Positions 9,665-18,263 are shown, numbered from the stretch's first letter. The stretch is 64,000 bases of DNA from Flavobacterium sp. UBA5153 (GCA_002413745.1 DHXP01000003.1:92657-156656), one strand, 5' to 3'. A program made the numbers and translations. The notes: generated from the sequence alone by a model not told the origin.

Positions 9665-10183
9665 TTATTTTAATCTATTGTCCACGAAATTGTTAATTCC
9701 TGCTTCGTCCATTTGTGCTACTTTCCAATCGTCAAGAACTTTTGCGCCTGATTTTTTATAGAAATCAATTGCGGGCGTATTCCAATCTAATACGTTCCAT
9801 TCAATTCTTCGAACATTGTCTCTTTTTCCTTGTTTGATAATTTCAGAATACAAGGCATAACCCAAACCTGTGCCTCGCATTTTGTCTTTCACCACTAAAT
9901 CTTCGAGATGAATCGTTTTTCCTTTCCAAGTTGAATAGCGATAATAATACAAAGCAATTCCCACAATTTGCTTCGCCTGTTCGTCCCGCTGTTGGGCGGG
10001 ACTCGGGTCTGATTCAACCTCGGCAACAAAAACATAAAATAAAGGAACTGTACCAAAACCATCACGAATTAGATCGTCAACAGTTATAAGAACGGCCTCC
10101 GGCTCTTTCTCAAAAGCAGCCAATTCCTGGATAAGCCCTAAAACGGCTTCCATATCTTCTGGATTTCCTTTTCTAATAGTCAT
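9665..10183 (-). CDS. GNAT family N-acetyltransferase with repeat-encoded insert
   Basis: Acetyl-CoA dependent N-acetyltransferase of the diamine-acetyltransferase-like group. The N-terminus (MTIRKGNPEDMEAVLGLI) is typical of GNAT, and the acetyl-CoA loop is visible in KDKMRGTGLGYALYSEIIK, followed by WNVLDWNTPAIDFYKKSGA. Residues about 57-72 (ESDPSPAQQRDEQAKQ) break the expected beta-strand pair FVAEV/IVGIALYYY. They are encoded by a dispersed palindromic repeat (9966-10012) that also exists between pyrH and frr. Without that 16-residue stretch the protein would have the usual length. The insertion keeps the frame, so the enzyme may still work. The substrate is unknown. Confidence 0.85.
   Translation of the reverse strand: MTIRKGNPEDMEAVLGLIQELAAFEKEPEAVLITVDDLIRDGFGTVPLFYVFVAEVESDPSPAQQRDEQAKQIVGIALYYYRYSTWKGKTIHLEDLVVKDKMRGTGLGYALYSEIIKQGKRDNVRRIEWNVLDWNTPAIDFYKKSGAKVLDDWKVAQMDEAGINNFVDNRLK
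9966..10012. repeat. Dispersed palindromic repeat inside the GNAT gene
   Basis: On the minus strand it starts with the unit GACCCGAG, then the hairpin GTCCCGC/GCGGGAC, then GAACAGGCGAAGCAAAT. The last 17 bases recur exactly at 45433-45449, also after a hairpin and a GACTCGAG unit. The stem sequences differ between the copies while both can pair. Confidence 0.85.
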
Positions 10184-10256
10184 AATCTTTTATTTATAAT
10201 TGCTCATTGGCAATAAAAACCAGCCTTTTGAGGATGTAATTTAATACTTTAAATGG

Positions 10257-10264
10257 CAAATATA
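10257..10264 (-). promoter_or_regulatory. TAnnTTTG -7 box for the GNAT gene
   Basis: Minus strand TATATTTG, 73 bp before the ATG at 10183. Confidence 0.55.
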
Positions 10265-10354
10265 CAATTCTGATAAACGAACTAAATAATAATCAAATCA
10301 TTTTCACAAAAAACACGATATTTGTGACTTGAAAACAACTACAACGATTTCGTA

Positions 10355-11371
10355 ATGGAAGAACACAACAAGACTTTAGGTGAGTTTATCATCGAAAACC
10401 AAAATGCTTTTCAATATTCGTCAGGCGAATTATCACGAATCATCAACTCGATTCGATTGGCAGCCAAGGTGGTGAATTATAAAGTGAATAAAGCAGGATT
10501 GGTAGATATTGTTGGTGCCGCTGGCGAACAAAACATACAAGGCGAAGACCAACAAAAATTGGATGTATATGCCAATGAAGTTTTTATTCAAACCTTAATC
10601 AATCGTGAAATTGTTTGCGGCATTGCTTCCGAAGAAAATGATGATTTTATAACCGTGGCAGGGAACGACCGTGGACATAACAATAAATACGTCGTTTTAA
10701 TGGATCCGCTCGACGGTTCGTCAAACATTGACGTAAATGTTTCTGTGGGCACTATTTTTTCGGTGTATAGACGAATAAGTCCGATAGGAACTCCAGTTAC
10801 ATTAGATGATTTTTTGCAACCTGGGATCAATCAGGTTGCAGCAGGATATGTTATTTATGGCACATCGACAATGCTGGTTTACACAACAGGACACGGTGTA
10901 AACGGATTTACGTTAAATCCCGCCATTGGGACATTTTATTTGTCGCATCCAAAAATGAAATTTTCGGTTGATGGAACTATTTACTCCATCAATGAAGGAA
11001 ATTATGTACATTTTCCGCAAGGCGTAAAAAATTATTTAAAATATTGCCAGCTTGAAGAAGAAGATAGGCCTTATACTTCGCGCTACATAGGAAGTTTAGT
11101 TTCTGACATTCACCGAAATATGATAAAAGGAGGAATTTATTTGTATCCTACCAGCACAAAAGCTCCCAAAGGAAAGTTGCGGTTACTTTATGAATGCAAT
11201 CCAATGGCATTTATAACGGAACAAGCGGGAGGAAAAGCATCGGATGGGTTTGCCAGAATAATGGAAATTTTGCCCACAGAATTACACGAAAGAGTTCCTT
11301 TTTTCTGCGGAAGCCATAATATGGTGGAAAAAGCCGAAGAATTTATGCGATTAGCAGAATTGAGTAAATAG
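10355..11371 (+). CDS. fbp: Fructose-1,6-bisphosphatase, class 1
   Basis: Gluconeogenic enzyme that hydrolyses fructose 1,6-bisphosphate to fructose 6-phosphate. The metal-binding signature [10 protein letters not shown] is at residues 117-126, with the upstream acidic pair ASEEND at 91-96 and the C-terminal substrate region [19 protein letters not shown]. The length of 338 residues matches class 1 enzymes. A near-consensus -7 box (GATATTTG, 10317-10324) precedes it. It is a single-gene unit followed by an inverted-repeat element at 11404. Confidence 0.97.
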   Translation: MEEHNKTLGEFIIENQNAFQYSSGELSRIINSIRLAAKVVNYKVNKAGLVDIVGAAGEQNIQGEDQQKLDVYANEVFIQTLINREIVCGIASEENDDFITVAGNDRGHNNKYVVLMDPLDGSSNIDVNVSVGTIFSVYRRISPIGTPVTLDDFLQPGINQVAAGYVIYGTSTMLVYTTGHGVNGFTLNPAIGTFYLSHPKMKFSVDGTIYSINEGNYVHFPQGVKNYLKYCQLEEEDRPYTSRYIGSLVSDIHRNMIKGGIYLYPTSTKAPKGKLRLLYECNPMAFITEQAGGKASDGFARIMEILPTELHERVPFFCGSHNMVEKAEEFMRLAELSK

Positions 11372-11403
11372 TAATACAAAAATCATCTTTACTTTTTATT
11401 TAA

Positions 11404-11618
11404 AACCCGTTGGGTGTAATTATTAAAAATAAAAGAATTCCAAAAAAGATATAAAATTTAAACACATAGAATCATAGAAAAAAGAGTTTGATAGCCCAAT
11501 TCTTGGGTTCACATAGCTATAATTTTCTCTAAGAAAGTGAAACGCCTTTCAAAATTCGAAAAATCTATGATTCTATGTGTTTAAAAAACAAGAAATTTTG
11601 AATTACACCCAACGGGTT
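11404..11618. repeat. 215-bp nested inverted-repeat element (MITE-like)
   Basis: The outer ends are an exact 18-bp inverted repeat, AACCCGTTGGGTGTAATT (11404-11421) and its complement (11601-11618). Inside, an exact 22-bp inverted repeat lies at 11457-11478 and 11564-11585 (core AACACATAGAATCATAGA). A small central hairpin CCCAA/TTGGG is near 11495-11507. There is no plausible gene inside. The same 18-bp end occurs once more at 63672-63689. It fills most of the gap between fbp and the TerB-like gene. Confidence 0.85.
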
Positions 11619-11633
11619 ATTTAAAGTTTATAA

Positions 11634-11692
11634 AATTACCCCAAATTCTTAATGCGACAGTTTGCCTTACAATTTGCGAATTTGCGGTAATT
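11634..11692. repeat. Inverted repeat, TTACCGCA family copy 2 (degenerate)
   Basis: The right arm AATTTGCGAATTTGCGGTAA (11671-11690) is intact. The left arm (AATTACCCCAAATTC, 11634-11648) has drifted. It ends 2 bp from the stop of the TerB-like gene and may serve as its terminator. Confidence 0.6.
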
Positions 11693-11694
11693 AT

Positions 11695-12126
11695 TTACTT
11701 ATTCATGTGTTCCATTTCATAAATAAAAGTATCTAAATCTACTTTTCGATCAACCAATGAAAGCGCTTTATCGACAATATAATTTACATTTCCTGGAGTA
11801 AAACCTAAAGCCAAACCAAATTTCCGTAACAACGAATCTTGTCTGTCTCCTAAATGGTGATCCACATGAACCATTCTTGCCAAATCATATAGACGTTCTA
11901 GTCTTTGAGTATACAAATAGGGAGGATTGATGGGATATTTTAGTGGATTCTCTAGAATTTCTTCGTATTCTATTTCCGAAATCTCAAGATTTCTAGCAAG
12001 TCTGTCTAAAAAGGCTTGTTCTTCTGGTGCAATTTTCCCTTCGGCAAGAGCCACGCGAACAATTGCAGAAAAATGGCCTCTGTTTCTTAGTTTGAATTCG
12101 CTATCGAATAAATCTGAAATTGACAT
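11695..12126 (-). CDS. TerB-like protein
   Basis: All-helical protein of 143 residues resembling the TerB/tellurite-resistance fold. Visible features are an acidic-helical core (VALAEGKIAPEEQAFLDRLA) of the kind that binds metal in TerB domains, and a second helix pair with VHVDHHLGDRQDSLLRKFG. There is no signal peptide, so it is cytoplasmic. It is a lone gene, not part of a ter operon, so a role in tellurite resistance should not be assumed. A -7 box lies 26 bp upstream. Confidence 0.7.
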   Translation of the reverse strand: MSISDLFDSEFKLRNRGHFSAIVRVALAEGKIAPEEQAFLDRLARNLEISEIEYEEILENPLKYPINPPYLYTQRLERLYDLARMVHVDHHLGDRQDSLLRKFGLALGFTPGNVNYIVDKALSLVDRKVDLDTFIYEMEHMNK

Positions 12127-12151
12127 AATTGGTTTCGTTTAAATGGTTATA

Positions 12152-12159
12152 CAAATATA
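12152..12159 (-). promoter_or_regulatory. TAnnTTTG -7 box for the TerB-like gene
   Basis: Minus strand TATATTTG, 25 bp before the ATG at 12126. Confidence 0.6.
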
Positions 12160-12286
12160 ATTCTAATTTCGATTTTGACAAATATCAAATTCTAATATTT
12201 TTAGTTTTTTTCTTCCTTTTAATAAAATAAAGGGGACAATAATTGCTTTTAACAATATCGGTTCAAACTATTTTCAAAATAAATTG

Positions 12287-12294
12287 TAAGTTTG
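12287..12294 (+). promoter_or_regulatory. TAnnTTTG -7 box for the HupE-like gene
   Basis: TAAGTTTG, 29 bp before the ATG at 12324. It probably drives the HupE-like, dCMP deaminase and S41 protease genes together. Confidence 0.6.
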
Positions 12295-12323
12295 ACGTCC
12301 CCTAATCTTTAAAACTATTTGCA

Positions 12324-12917
12324 ATGTCAGAATTTTGGATTTATTATGAAATCGGGTTGAGACATGTCCTTAACATACGTGCTTATGATCATGTTTTGTT
12401 TTTGATTGCCTTAACCGTTCCCCACGCATTCAAGGACTGGAAAAGAATACTGTTGTTAGTTTCCCTTTTCACCATTGGTCACACCTTGGCCTTATTGCTG
12501 TCGGTTTTTGGAGTAATTGTTATAAAGGTCAATCTAGTGGAATTTTTAATTCCAATAACCATTCTCATAGTCGCTATTTTTAATCTTTTTACTGCTGGAA
12601 AATCGTCAAAGCATGAAAGCATCAGTATTGTTGGTTTTATCACTTTGTTTTTTGGGATTATTCACGGATTGGGGTTTTCAAACTATTTCAAATCCATACT
12701 TGGCGGTTCACCACAATCTAAACTGTTGCCGTTGTCAGAATTTGCACTAGGAATAGAATCCTCACAAATAATTGTGGTTTTTGTTGTTTTGATACTCTCC
12801 TATATTGTTCAAACATTCTTCCGATTTTCAAAACGCGATTGGACATTAGTGATGTCGTCTTTTGTGATTGGTGTAGTTTTGCCAATGATTGTCGAAAACG
12901 AAATTTGGAATAGATAA
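12324..12917 (+). CDS. HupE/UreJ-type membrane protein
   Basis: Integral membrane protein of 197 residues with about six hydrophobic segments. The motif YDHVLFLIAL near residues 21-30 and the histidine in TIGHTLALLLS near residue 53 are typical of the HupE/UreJ family. FFGIIHGLGFSNYF adds a further conserved histidine. Family members move nickel or cobalt, but no hydrogenase or urease genes are present here, so the substrate is uncertain. It is 8 bp upstream of the dCMP deaminase gene and probably in one operon with it. Confidence 0.8.
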   Translation: MSEFWIYYEIGLRHVLNIRAYDHVLFLIALTVPHAFKDWKRILLLVSLFTIGHTLALLLSVFGVIVIKVNLVEFLIPITILIVAIFNLFTAGKSSKHESISIVGFITLFFGIIHGLGFSNYFKSILGGSPQSKLLPLSEFALGIESSQIIVVFVVLILSYIVQTFFRFSKRDWTLVMSSFVIGVVLPMIVENEIWNR

Positions 12918-12925
12918 AAAAAGAA

Positions 12926-13354
12926 ATGGAAAAGAAAAAATTAAATAAATACGACAAAGCTTATCTTAGAATCGCCAAAGAATGGAGTCTTTTGTCCTAT
13001 TGCAAACGAAAACAAGTGGGCGCCATAATCGTTCGTGACCGAATGATAATCTCTGATGGTTACAACGGAACACCATCAGGTTTTGAAAATTGTTGTGAAG
13101 ATGAAGAAGGATTAACACGTTGGGATGTTTTGCACGCAGAAGCAAACGCCATTCTTAAAGTGGCTCGATCTACGCAAACCTGTGAAGGCGCCACGCTGTA
13201 TATTACTCTTTCACCATGTAAAGAATGCAGTAAATTGATCCATCAATCCGGAATAAAAAGAGTGGTTTATCAAATTGGCTACCGAGATACTTCGGGAATA
13301 GATTTTCTTGTTAAAGCAGGCGTAATCGTTGAACAAATTGAAGTTTTAGAATAG
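12926..13354 (+). CDS. dCMP deaminase family protein
   Basis: Zinc-dependent cytidylate deaminase that would turn dCMP into dUMP for thymidylate synthesis. The zinc site is complete: HAE at residues 70-72 and PCKEC at 97-101. The segment DGYNGTPSGFENCCEDE near 44-60 is typical of dCMP deaminases of the ComEB type. At 142 residues it is of normal length. Its stop codon abuts the ATG of the S41 protease gene, which indicates co-transcription. A role in a competence system is not implied by the context. Confidence 0.9.
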   Translation: MEKKKLNKYDKAYLRIAKEWSLLSYCKRKQVGAIIVRDRMIISDGYNGTPSGFENCCEDEEGLTRWDVLHAEANAILKVARSTQTCEGATLYITLSPCKECSKLIHQSGIKRVVYQIGYRDTSGIDFLVKAGVIVEQIEVLE

Positions 13355-14932
13355 ATGAAAATTAATCCCAAATATTTTCCAATACTTATTTTTGCAACTC
13401 TTGCCTTTGGGGTTGTTCTCGGTGGAGGATTGAACTTTCCCGGTCAAAATCATTTTTTGGCCAAAAACAATTCAAAAAACAAACTGAATAAACTCATTGA
13501 TTTTATCGACAACGAATATGTAGATGACGTAAATACGGATTCTATCGTGAATCGTACCGTAGATAATATTCTAGCTCAACTCGACCCACATTCCGTTTAT
13601 ATTCCCCCGAGCGAACAAACCCAAATTGCCGAGAATATGAAGGGCGATTTTGTGGGAATAGGCGTGAATTTCTATATGTATAATGATTCTGTGGCGATAA
13701 TAAAACCTGTCGAAAATGGTCCTTCAGAAAAAGCGGGAATAAAATCGGGAGACCGGATTTTATATGCCGATAAAACAAAATTGTTTGGACGCAAACTGCC
13801 AACCGACAGTTTGTTTTCCAAACTAAAAGGAAAAGAAGGTTCCGAAGTTGAGGTCACTGTTTATAGAAAATCAGAACACAAAAAAATAAAAATAAAAATA
13901 AAACGCGGTATTGTTCCCTTAAAAAGCGTCGATGCAGCAGTACTTCTGAATGCAAGCACCGGATATATAAAAATCAATCGATTTGCCGAAACTACTTACG
14001 ATGAGTTCAAAGCCGGTTTGACCAAATTGAAGCAACAAGGCGCAAAATCTTTAGTCATTGATCTTCGCGACAATGGAGGTGGATATATGGAGGAAGCCAT
14101 TGCCATTGCCGATGAATTACTGGAAGACAAACAATTAATTGTTTTTACGAAAAATAAAAAAGGAACTATCGAAAAAACATTCGCCACTAAAAAAGGAAGC
14201 TTCGAAAGCGGAAAATTATATATTCTAATCAACGAAAATAGTGCCTCGGCAAGTGAAATTCTGGCAGGGGCAATTCAGGATAATGATAGAGGAACAATTG
14301 TTGGTCGCCGTTCTTTCGGCAAAGGATTAGTGCAGCGCGAAATGGATTTTGATGATGGATCGGCAGTTCGATTGACGGTTGCCAGGTATTACACGCCAAC
14401 GGGACGTTCGATACAAAAATCCTATTCGAAAGGAAATAAAGAATATTTCAAGGAATCCGACTCGCGTTTTGCAAATGGGGAATTATACAATAAAGACAGT
14501 ATAAAAACTCCAAAAACACTAAAATTTATAACTCCAAAAGGTAGAATTGTATACGGCGGTGGCGGAATTGTACCTGATGTTTTTGTTCCGCTCGAAGTAG
14601 AACATGGAAATGAAAACACAGCTTATTTGCTGCAGTCAGGCATTGTTGGTCATTTTGTTTTTGAACAATTAGATCAAAATAGAAATGCTTTTAAAGGATT
14701 GTCCTTTGAACAATGTATGACTAAAATGTATGGAACCGATTCGTATTTCAATTCTTTCCAGCAATATCTTTCCAAGAATGGATTGGATTTAAAGTTGGAC
14801 AAAAACAAGGCTTTGGTAAAACGATATATCGCAGCAGAATTTGCCCGACAGTTGTACAGCGAAGGCAAGTATTATTATGAAATTGTATTGAAAGATGATG
14901 CGATGATTAAGTCGATAATCAAGAAGGAATAG
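13355..14932 (+). CDS. Carboxy-terminal processing protease, S41 family
   Basis: Envelope protease of the CtpA/Prc type, 525 residues. It starts with a hydrophobic anchor/signal (residues about 8-24), followed by a PDZ domain near 95-185 with the GVNF carboxylate-binding loop. The catalytic domain follows: IDLRDNGGGYMEEAI, the serine in NENSASASE (293-301) and the lysine in FGKG (Lys323). These form the Ser/Lys dyad. The ATG immediately follows the dCMP deaminase stop, with no gap. Targets are unknown. A C-terminal extension after the catalytic core is usual in Bacteroidota homologs. Confidence 0.93.
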   Translation: MKINPKYFPILIFATLAFGVVLGGGLNFPGQNHFLAKNNSKNKLNKLIDFIDNEYVDDVNTDSIVNRTVDNILAQLDPHSVYIPPSEQTQIAENMKGDFVGIGVNFYMYNDSVAIIKPVENGPSEKAGIKSGDRILYADKTKLFGRKLPTDSLFSKLKGKEGSEVEVTVYRKSEHKKIKIKIKRGIVPLKSVDAAVLLNASTGYIKINRFAETTYDEFKAGLTKLKQQGAKSLVIDLRDNGGGYMEEAIAIADELLEDKQLIVFTKNKKGTIEKTFATKKGSFESGKLYILINENSASASEILAGAIQDNDRGTIVGRRSFGKGLVQREMDFDDGSAVRLTVARYYTPTGRSIQKSYSKGNKEYFKESDSRFANGELYNKDSIKTPKTLKFITPKGRIVYGGGGIVPDVFVPLEVEHGNENTAYLLQSGIVGHFVFEQLDQNRNAFKGLSFEQCMTKMYGTDSYFNSFQQYLSKNGLDLKLDKNKALVKRYIAAEFARQLYSEGKYYYEIVLKDDAMIKSIIKKE

Positions 14933-14948
14933 GGAAGAAAAAAGACGC

Positions 14949-15698
14949 CTATTTTTCATTATCCCAGTCTTTTCTAAAGCGAATGAGTTCTTTGTCTATC
15001 TTATTTTTAGAGGTGTTCAATAAAAATGTTGCATCTTCAGAATATATTGGTGGAAAAAAAGTTATTTTTATTTCAGTTGTAAGTTTACCAAAACATTTCA
15101 AAAAATGCGGAATAAATGTGTCATTACCTATAAAGGCATCCGTTTTTTCTTTATAATCAATAGCCACAGGAATAACTGCCGATTTTATTTTCGTGGCCAT
15201 CACAAATGAACCATAATTAAAATCGACTGTAGTGGGCAAAATATGAGTTGTTCCTTCAGGAAAATTAATTACAGAATATCCCTTACTGAGAACTTCCCGA
15301 ATATTTTCGGCGGTATCCTGCCTGCTTTTCTGACACTTTCTGTCTACAAACAACACGCCCGAGATTTTACAGAGATATCCAATGAGAGGCCATGACTCTA
15401 CCTCTTTCTTTCCTACAGGAAAGGCGTGTACTTGATTTACGATGGCGATAGGGTCAAAATAGGAACGGTGATTGGCCACAATCAATCCTTGTACCACAGG
15501 TTTTTCTCCATAAACAATTGTTCGAATACCTAAAAGAACATTTGCTGCCCTTATTAAAAAATCGCGTAATAATAGTGCTTTGTGGAAATTAGTTTCTTTG
15601 CTCCAAAAAAAACTCAAAAAATAGTATATAACCGAAAAAAAGGAAACATATACAACAAAAATAATGAGCCTTGTGAAGCCTAATAACAATGAAAACAT
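14949..15698 (-). CDS. 1-acyl-sn-glycerol-3-phosphate acyltransferase (PlsC-like)
   Basis: Membrane-bound acyltransferase of phospholipid synthesis, 249 residues. An N-terminal hydrophobic segment (about residues 5-30) precedes the HX4D motif NHRSYFD (His77, Asp82) and the acceptor motif FPEGTT at 146-151. These are the two diagnostic PlsC motifs. It converges with the S41 protease gene with only 16 bp between stops. The exact acceptor (lysophosphatidate or an ornithine/amino lipid) cannot be told from sequence. Confidence 0.88.
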   Translation of the reverse strand: MFSLLLGFTRLIIFVVYVSFFSVIYYFLSFFWSKETNFHKALLLRDFLIRAANVLLGIRTIVYGEKPVVQGLIVANHRSYFDPIAIVNQVHAFPVGKKEVESWPLIGYLCKISGVLFVDRKCQKSRQDTAENIREVLSKGYSVINFPEGTTHILPTTVDFNYGSFVMATKIKSAVIPVAIDYKEKTDAFIGNDTFIPHFLKCFGKLTTEIKITFFPPIYSEDATFLLNTSKNKIDKELIRFRKDWDNEK

Positions 15699-15763
15699 AA
15701 AAATAATTTACAGAAAATGTAAATCTACCACTATTTTTCTTGATATTTCAGTAAGTTAAAATC

Positions 15764-16372
15764 TTACTTCTTAATACTGTCGTGAACTTGCGTTTGAATC
15801 CCGTCATTCCATAAAGTAAGAATATCGGTTGCCACTGCAGCTCCGCTTCCTGCGGCAATCGCCACTTGGCTTCTGGAACCGGCAAGTGTCCCGGTCACAT
15901 AAATGCCTTCGGCAACTTTGTGGTCATTATTTTTTAGTTGGATTCTTTGTTTTTCGGCAAGTGTTTTTTGGTGAGGTTCAACATATTGCATTAATCCTTC
16001 AATTGCAAAAGTATTTGCAGCGCCAATAGCCACGACAATCATTTTGGTTTTATAGGTATTCCTGTTAGTGGTGACTACAAATTCGGGGAATTTACCCTCG
16101 ATTTTCAGAACTTTTTCACTCGGAATTTGCGTGACGTGAGGGTAAGTTTCCGATAAGTGTTGAATGCTTTCAGATAATAAATTGGCACCTAATTTACCTG
16201 GAGGAATTCCGTAGGCATTATTGATAACGGCTTCTTGAAGAGCAGCAGTTTTTTGATGGGTAATAATACCTATTTTTTTATCAATGGCAAAGCGCATAGT
16301 TTTCGCAGAACCCAAAACAAGTGCACATGACATTCCCGAAACACCACCGCCAATTATTAGAGTATCAAACAT
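15764..16372 (-). CDS. Small FAD-dependent oxidoreductase, thioredoxin-reductase-like
   Basis: A 202-residue flavoprotein. The dinucleotide motif IIGGGVSGMSCAL is at residues 6-18, and the C-terminal FAD-closing motif GIYVTGTLAGSRSQVAIAAG is near 155-174. It matches the FAD domain of thioredoxin reductases, but the inserted NADPH domain with its CxxC redox pair is missing, so the protein is about 100 residues shorter. It cannot be a normal thioredoxin reductase; electron donor and acceptor are unknown. The upstream 67-residue membrane protein gene is only 2 bp away, so the pair is an operon. Confidence 0.75.
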   Translation of the reverse strand: MFDTLIIGGGVSGMSCALVLGSAKTMRFAIDKKIGIITHQKTAALQEAVINNAYGIPPGKLGANLLSESIQHLSETYPHVTQIPSEKVLKIEGKFPEFVVTTNRNTYKTKMIVVAIGAANTFAIEGLMQYVEPHQKTLAEKQRIQLKNNDHKVAEGIYVTGTLAGSRSQVAIAAGSGAAVATDILTLWNDGIQTQVHDSIKK

Positions 16373-16374
16373 AA

Positions 16375-16578
16375 TTAGAATTTATCATTCATTTTTTCTT
16401 CAATTTTCTTTGACATTCTAAAAATCAAAAGAATCAAAACGGCACAAAACGAAGCGGCAATTCCAATAAATGCAACCATACTGTCTCCTTGAAGAGGGTG
16501 TTTGAAATCGAGCAGACTAATATTGAATACAATTAGTCCCAATGCCAAGGACACCAATACGTTAGTGAAAATTTTCAT
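16375..16578 (-). CDS. Small two-helix membrane protein, unknown
   Basis: A 67-residue protein with two hydrophobic segments (about residues 5-23 and 33-53) and a charged C-terminus (KKIEEKMNDKF). There is no recognisable family. It lies 2 bp upstream of the small FAD oxidoreductase gene on the same strand and probably shares its transcript. A membrane anchor or partner for that enzyme is a guess. Confidence 0.55.
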   Translation of the reverse strand: MKIFTNVLVSLALGLIVFNISLLDFKHPLQGDSMVAFIGIAASFCAVLILLIFRMSKKIEEKMNDKF

Positions 16579-16709
16579 AAAATAGTGTTTTGTTTTTATA
16601 AAAAAACAGAAAGATTTAGAAACAACTTTTATTTTGAATTTCTGTTTTCAAAAAAATCAAGACTGTTTTTGTATAAAAAAATGATGGGGTAAATTTATAA
16701 AAAAATATT

Positions 16710-17285
16710 TTAGGCAAACAAACCTTTAACATTAGCGGCAAATAATTTAACAGCTATTGCCAAAAGAATAACCCCAAACGCCTTTCTAATCACACCCAAG
16801 CCATTTTTTCCCAACATTTTTTCGATTTTCGCGGATGATTTCAAGACGATGTAAACCAAAATAATATTCAAAATAATCGCGACAACGATATTTTCTGAAT
16901 GAAACTGGGAACGTAACGAAAGCAAAGTAGTCATTGTCCCGGCTCCGGCAATTAACGGAAAAGCAATGGGTACAATAGAGGCGGAACTTGCTTCTTCATC
17001 TCGATAGATGCGAATACCCAAGATCATTTCCAATGCCAAAAAGAACAAGACGAAGGAACCTGCAACGGCAAAAGAATTCACGTCGATACCGATTAATTTC
17101 AATAATTCTTCGCCAATAAAAAGGAAAACAATCATAATAAAACCAGCGACTAAAGAGGCTTTTTCAGATTCGATATGACCGTGTTTTGCTCTCAAGTCGA
17201 CAATGATGGGAATCGTTCCCACAATGTCAATTACAGCAAATAAAACCATGCTAACAGTAATTATTTCTTTAAAATCAAATTCCAT
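16710..17285 (-). CDS. MarC family integral membrane protein
   Basis: Inner-membrane protein of 191 residues with about six transmembrane segments. The N-terminal FAVIDIVGTIPIIVDL and the middle PIAFPLIAGAGTMTTLLSL are hallmarks of the MarC/UPF0056 family. The function is unsettled: despite the name, a role in multiple antibiotic resistance is not supported. A TACTTTTG box lies 20 bp upstream of the ATG. It is a single-gene unit. Confidence 0.87.
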   Translation of the reverse strand: MEFDFKEIITVSMVLFAVIDIVGTIPIIVDLRAKHGHIESEKASLVAGFIMIVFLFIGEELLKLIGIDVNSFAVAGSFVLFFLALEMILGIRIYRDEEASSASIVPIAFPLIAGAGTMTTLLSLRSQFHSENIVVAIILNIILVYIVLKSSAKIEKMLGKNGLGVIRKAFGVILLAIAVKLFAANVKGLFA

Positions 17286-17304
17286 AATTTCTCTATTTAT
17301 GGGG

Positions 17305-17312
17305 CAAAAGTA
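17305..17312 (-). promoter_or_regulatory. TAnnTTTG -7 box for the MarC gene
   Basis: Minus strand TACTTTTG, 19 bp before the ATG at 17285. Confidence 0.55.
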
Positions 17313-17469
17313 TTAAATTCCACATAGTTAAAAGTCAAATTAAGGTTATTATTTGACATAGCCTGTCTGTCTCGACGATTTTCAATAATTATTTTATCCA
17401 ACAGATTGAATTTTATTTATGTTATTCTCGACCCAAAAAACTCAAAATTTAACATTCGAAATTCAGAAT

Positions 17470-17488
17470 TGCAAAGTATCTTTGCAAA
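17470..17488 (+). promoter_or_regulatory. -7 box and palindrome abutting the DUF3109 start
   Basis: TATCTTTG (17477-17484) ends only 4 bp before the ATG at 17489, so the transcript would be leaderless or nearly so. The same stretch is an inverted repeat, TTGCAAAG-tat-CTTTGCAA, which could bind a dimeric regulator over the start site. Confidence 0.6.
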
Positions 17489-18055
17489 ATGTTTCAACTA
17501 GGAAAAACCATCGTATCGGAAGATATTCTCGAAAAAGAATTTGTTTGTAATTTATCGGCTTGCAAAGGCGCTTGTTGCGTTGATGGAGACGCCGGAGCTC
17601 CACTGAGTGAAGCCGAAACCAAAATTTTGGAAGCCATTTATCCAAAAGTAAAACCATTTTTACGCAAAGAAGGTATTGCTGCCATCGAAGCTCAGGGAAC
17701 TTGGACAAAAGGAACCGATGGAGATCTCGAAACACCATTAATCAACAATAAAGATTGCGCTTACGTAATCTATGATGGAAAAACCGCGCTTTGCGGCATC
17801 GAACAAGCCTATAATCAAGGCGAAGTTACCTTTAAAAAACCAGTTTCCTGTCATTTGTATCCTATTCGCGTAAAAGATTTTACTGAATTTGCCGCCGTCA
17901 ATTATGACAAATGGGAAATTTGTGATGATGCCTGTTCTTTAGGTAAAGAACTCGAAGTGCCAGTTTACAAATTTGTCAAGGAAGCACTTATCAGAAGATT
18001 TGGCGAAGATTGGTATTTAGAGCTCGAAAAAGTGGCTCAGGATATGAAAAAGTAA
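17489..18055 (+). CDS. DUF3109 family cysteine-rich protein
   Basis: Cytoplasmic protein of 188 residues. The N-terminal cysteine cluster [17 protein letters not shown] near residues 20-36 and further cysteines ([23 protein letters not shown]) look like a metal- or Fe-S-binding site, as in YkgJ-like zinc/iron-chelating proteins. DUF3109 is widespread in Bacteroidota, without an established role. The ATG sits directly after a -7 box, so translation is probably leaderless. Confidence 0.8.
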   Translation: MFQLGKTIVSEDILEKEFVCNLSACKGACCVDGDAGAPLSEAETKILEAIYPKVKPFLRKEGIAAIEAQGTWTKGTDGDLETPLINNKDCAYVIYDGKTALCGIEQAYNQGEVTFKKPVSCHLYPIRVKDFTEFAAVNYDKWEICDDACSLGKELEVPVYKFVKEALIRRFGEDWYLELEKVAQDMKK

Positions 18056-18212
18056 TTCGCCAAAAATTAAAAAATTTCTTATTACCCACTTTTTAATCCC
18101 TATGTTTTAAGGTATTTCACATTTTTAACATTTTATAAAATATTGATTTTTAGTATTTTAGAATTTGTATGAAAAACATCCTAATTTTTTCTATTTGTTA
18201 AAAACTCAAGCC

Positions 18213-18263
18213 GATTGTGAATAAGTTTGACTTTTAATAACCATAAGAATTCACAATCTTTGT
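18213..18263 (+). promoter_or_regulatory. Inverted repeat and near-consensus -7 box upstream of nrdB
   Basis: Exact 10-bp arms GATTGTGAAT (18213-18222) and ATTCACAATC (18249-18258) are separated by 26 bp. The right arm overlaps CAATCTTTG (18255-18263), one base off the TAnnTTTG box. It could be an operator controlling nrdB. It does not look like an NrdR box. Confidence 0.4.

Noticed and set aside
11695-12126. Tellurite resistance operon
   Set aside because: Only one TerB-like gene is present, with no terC/terD neighbours.
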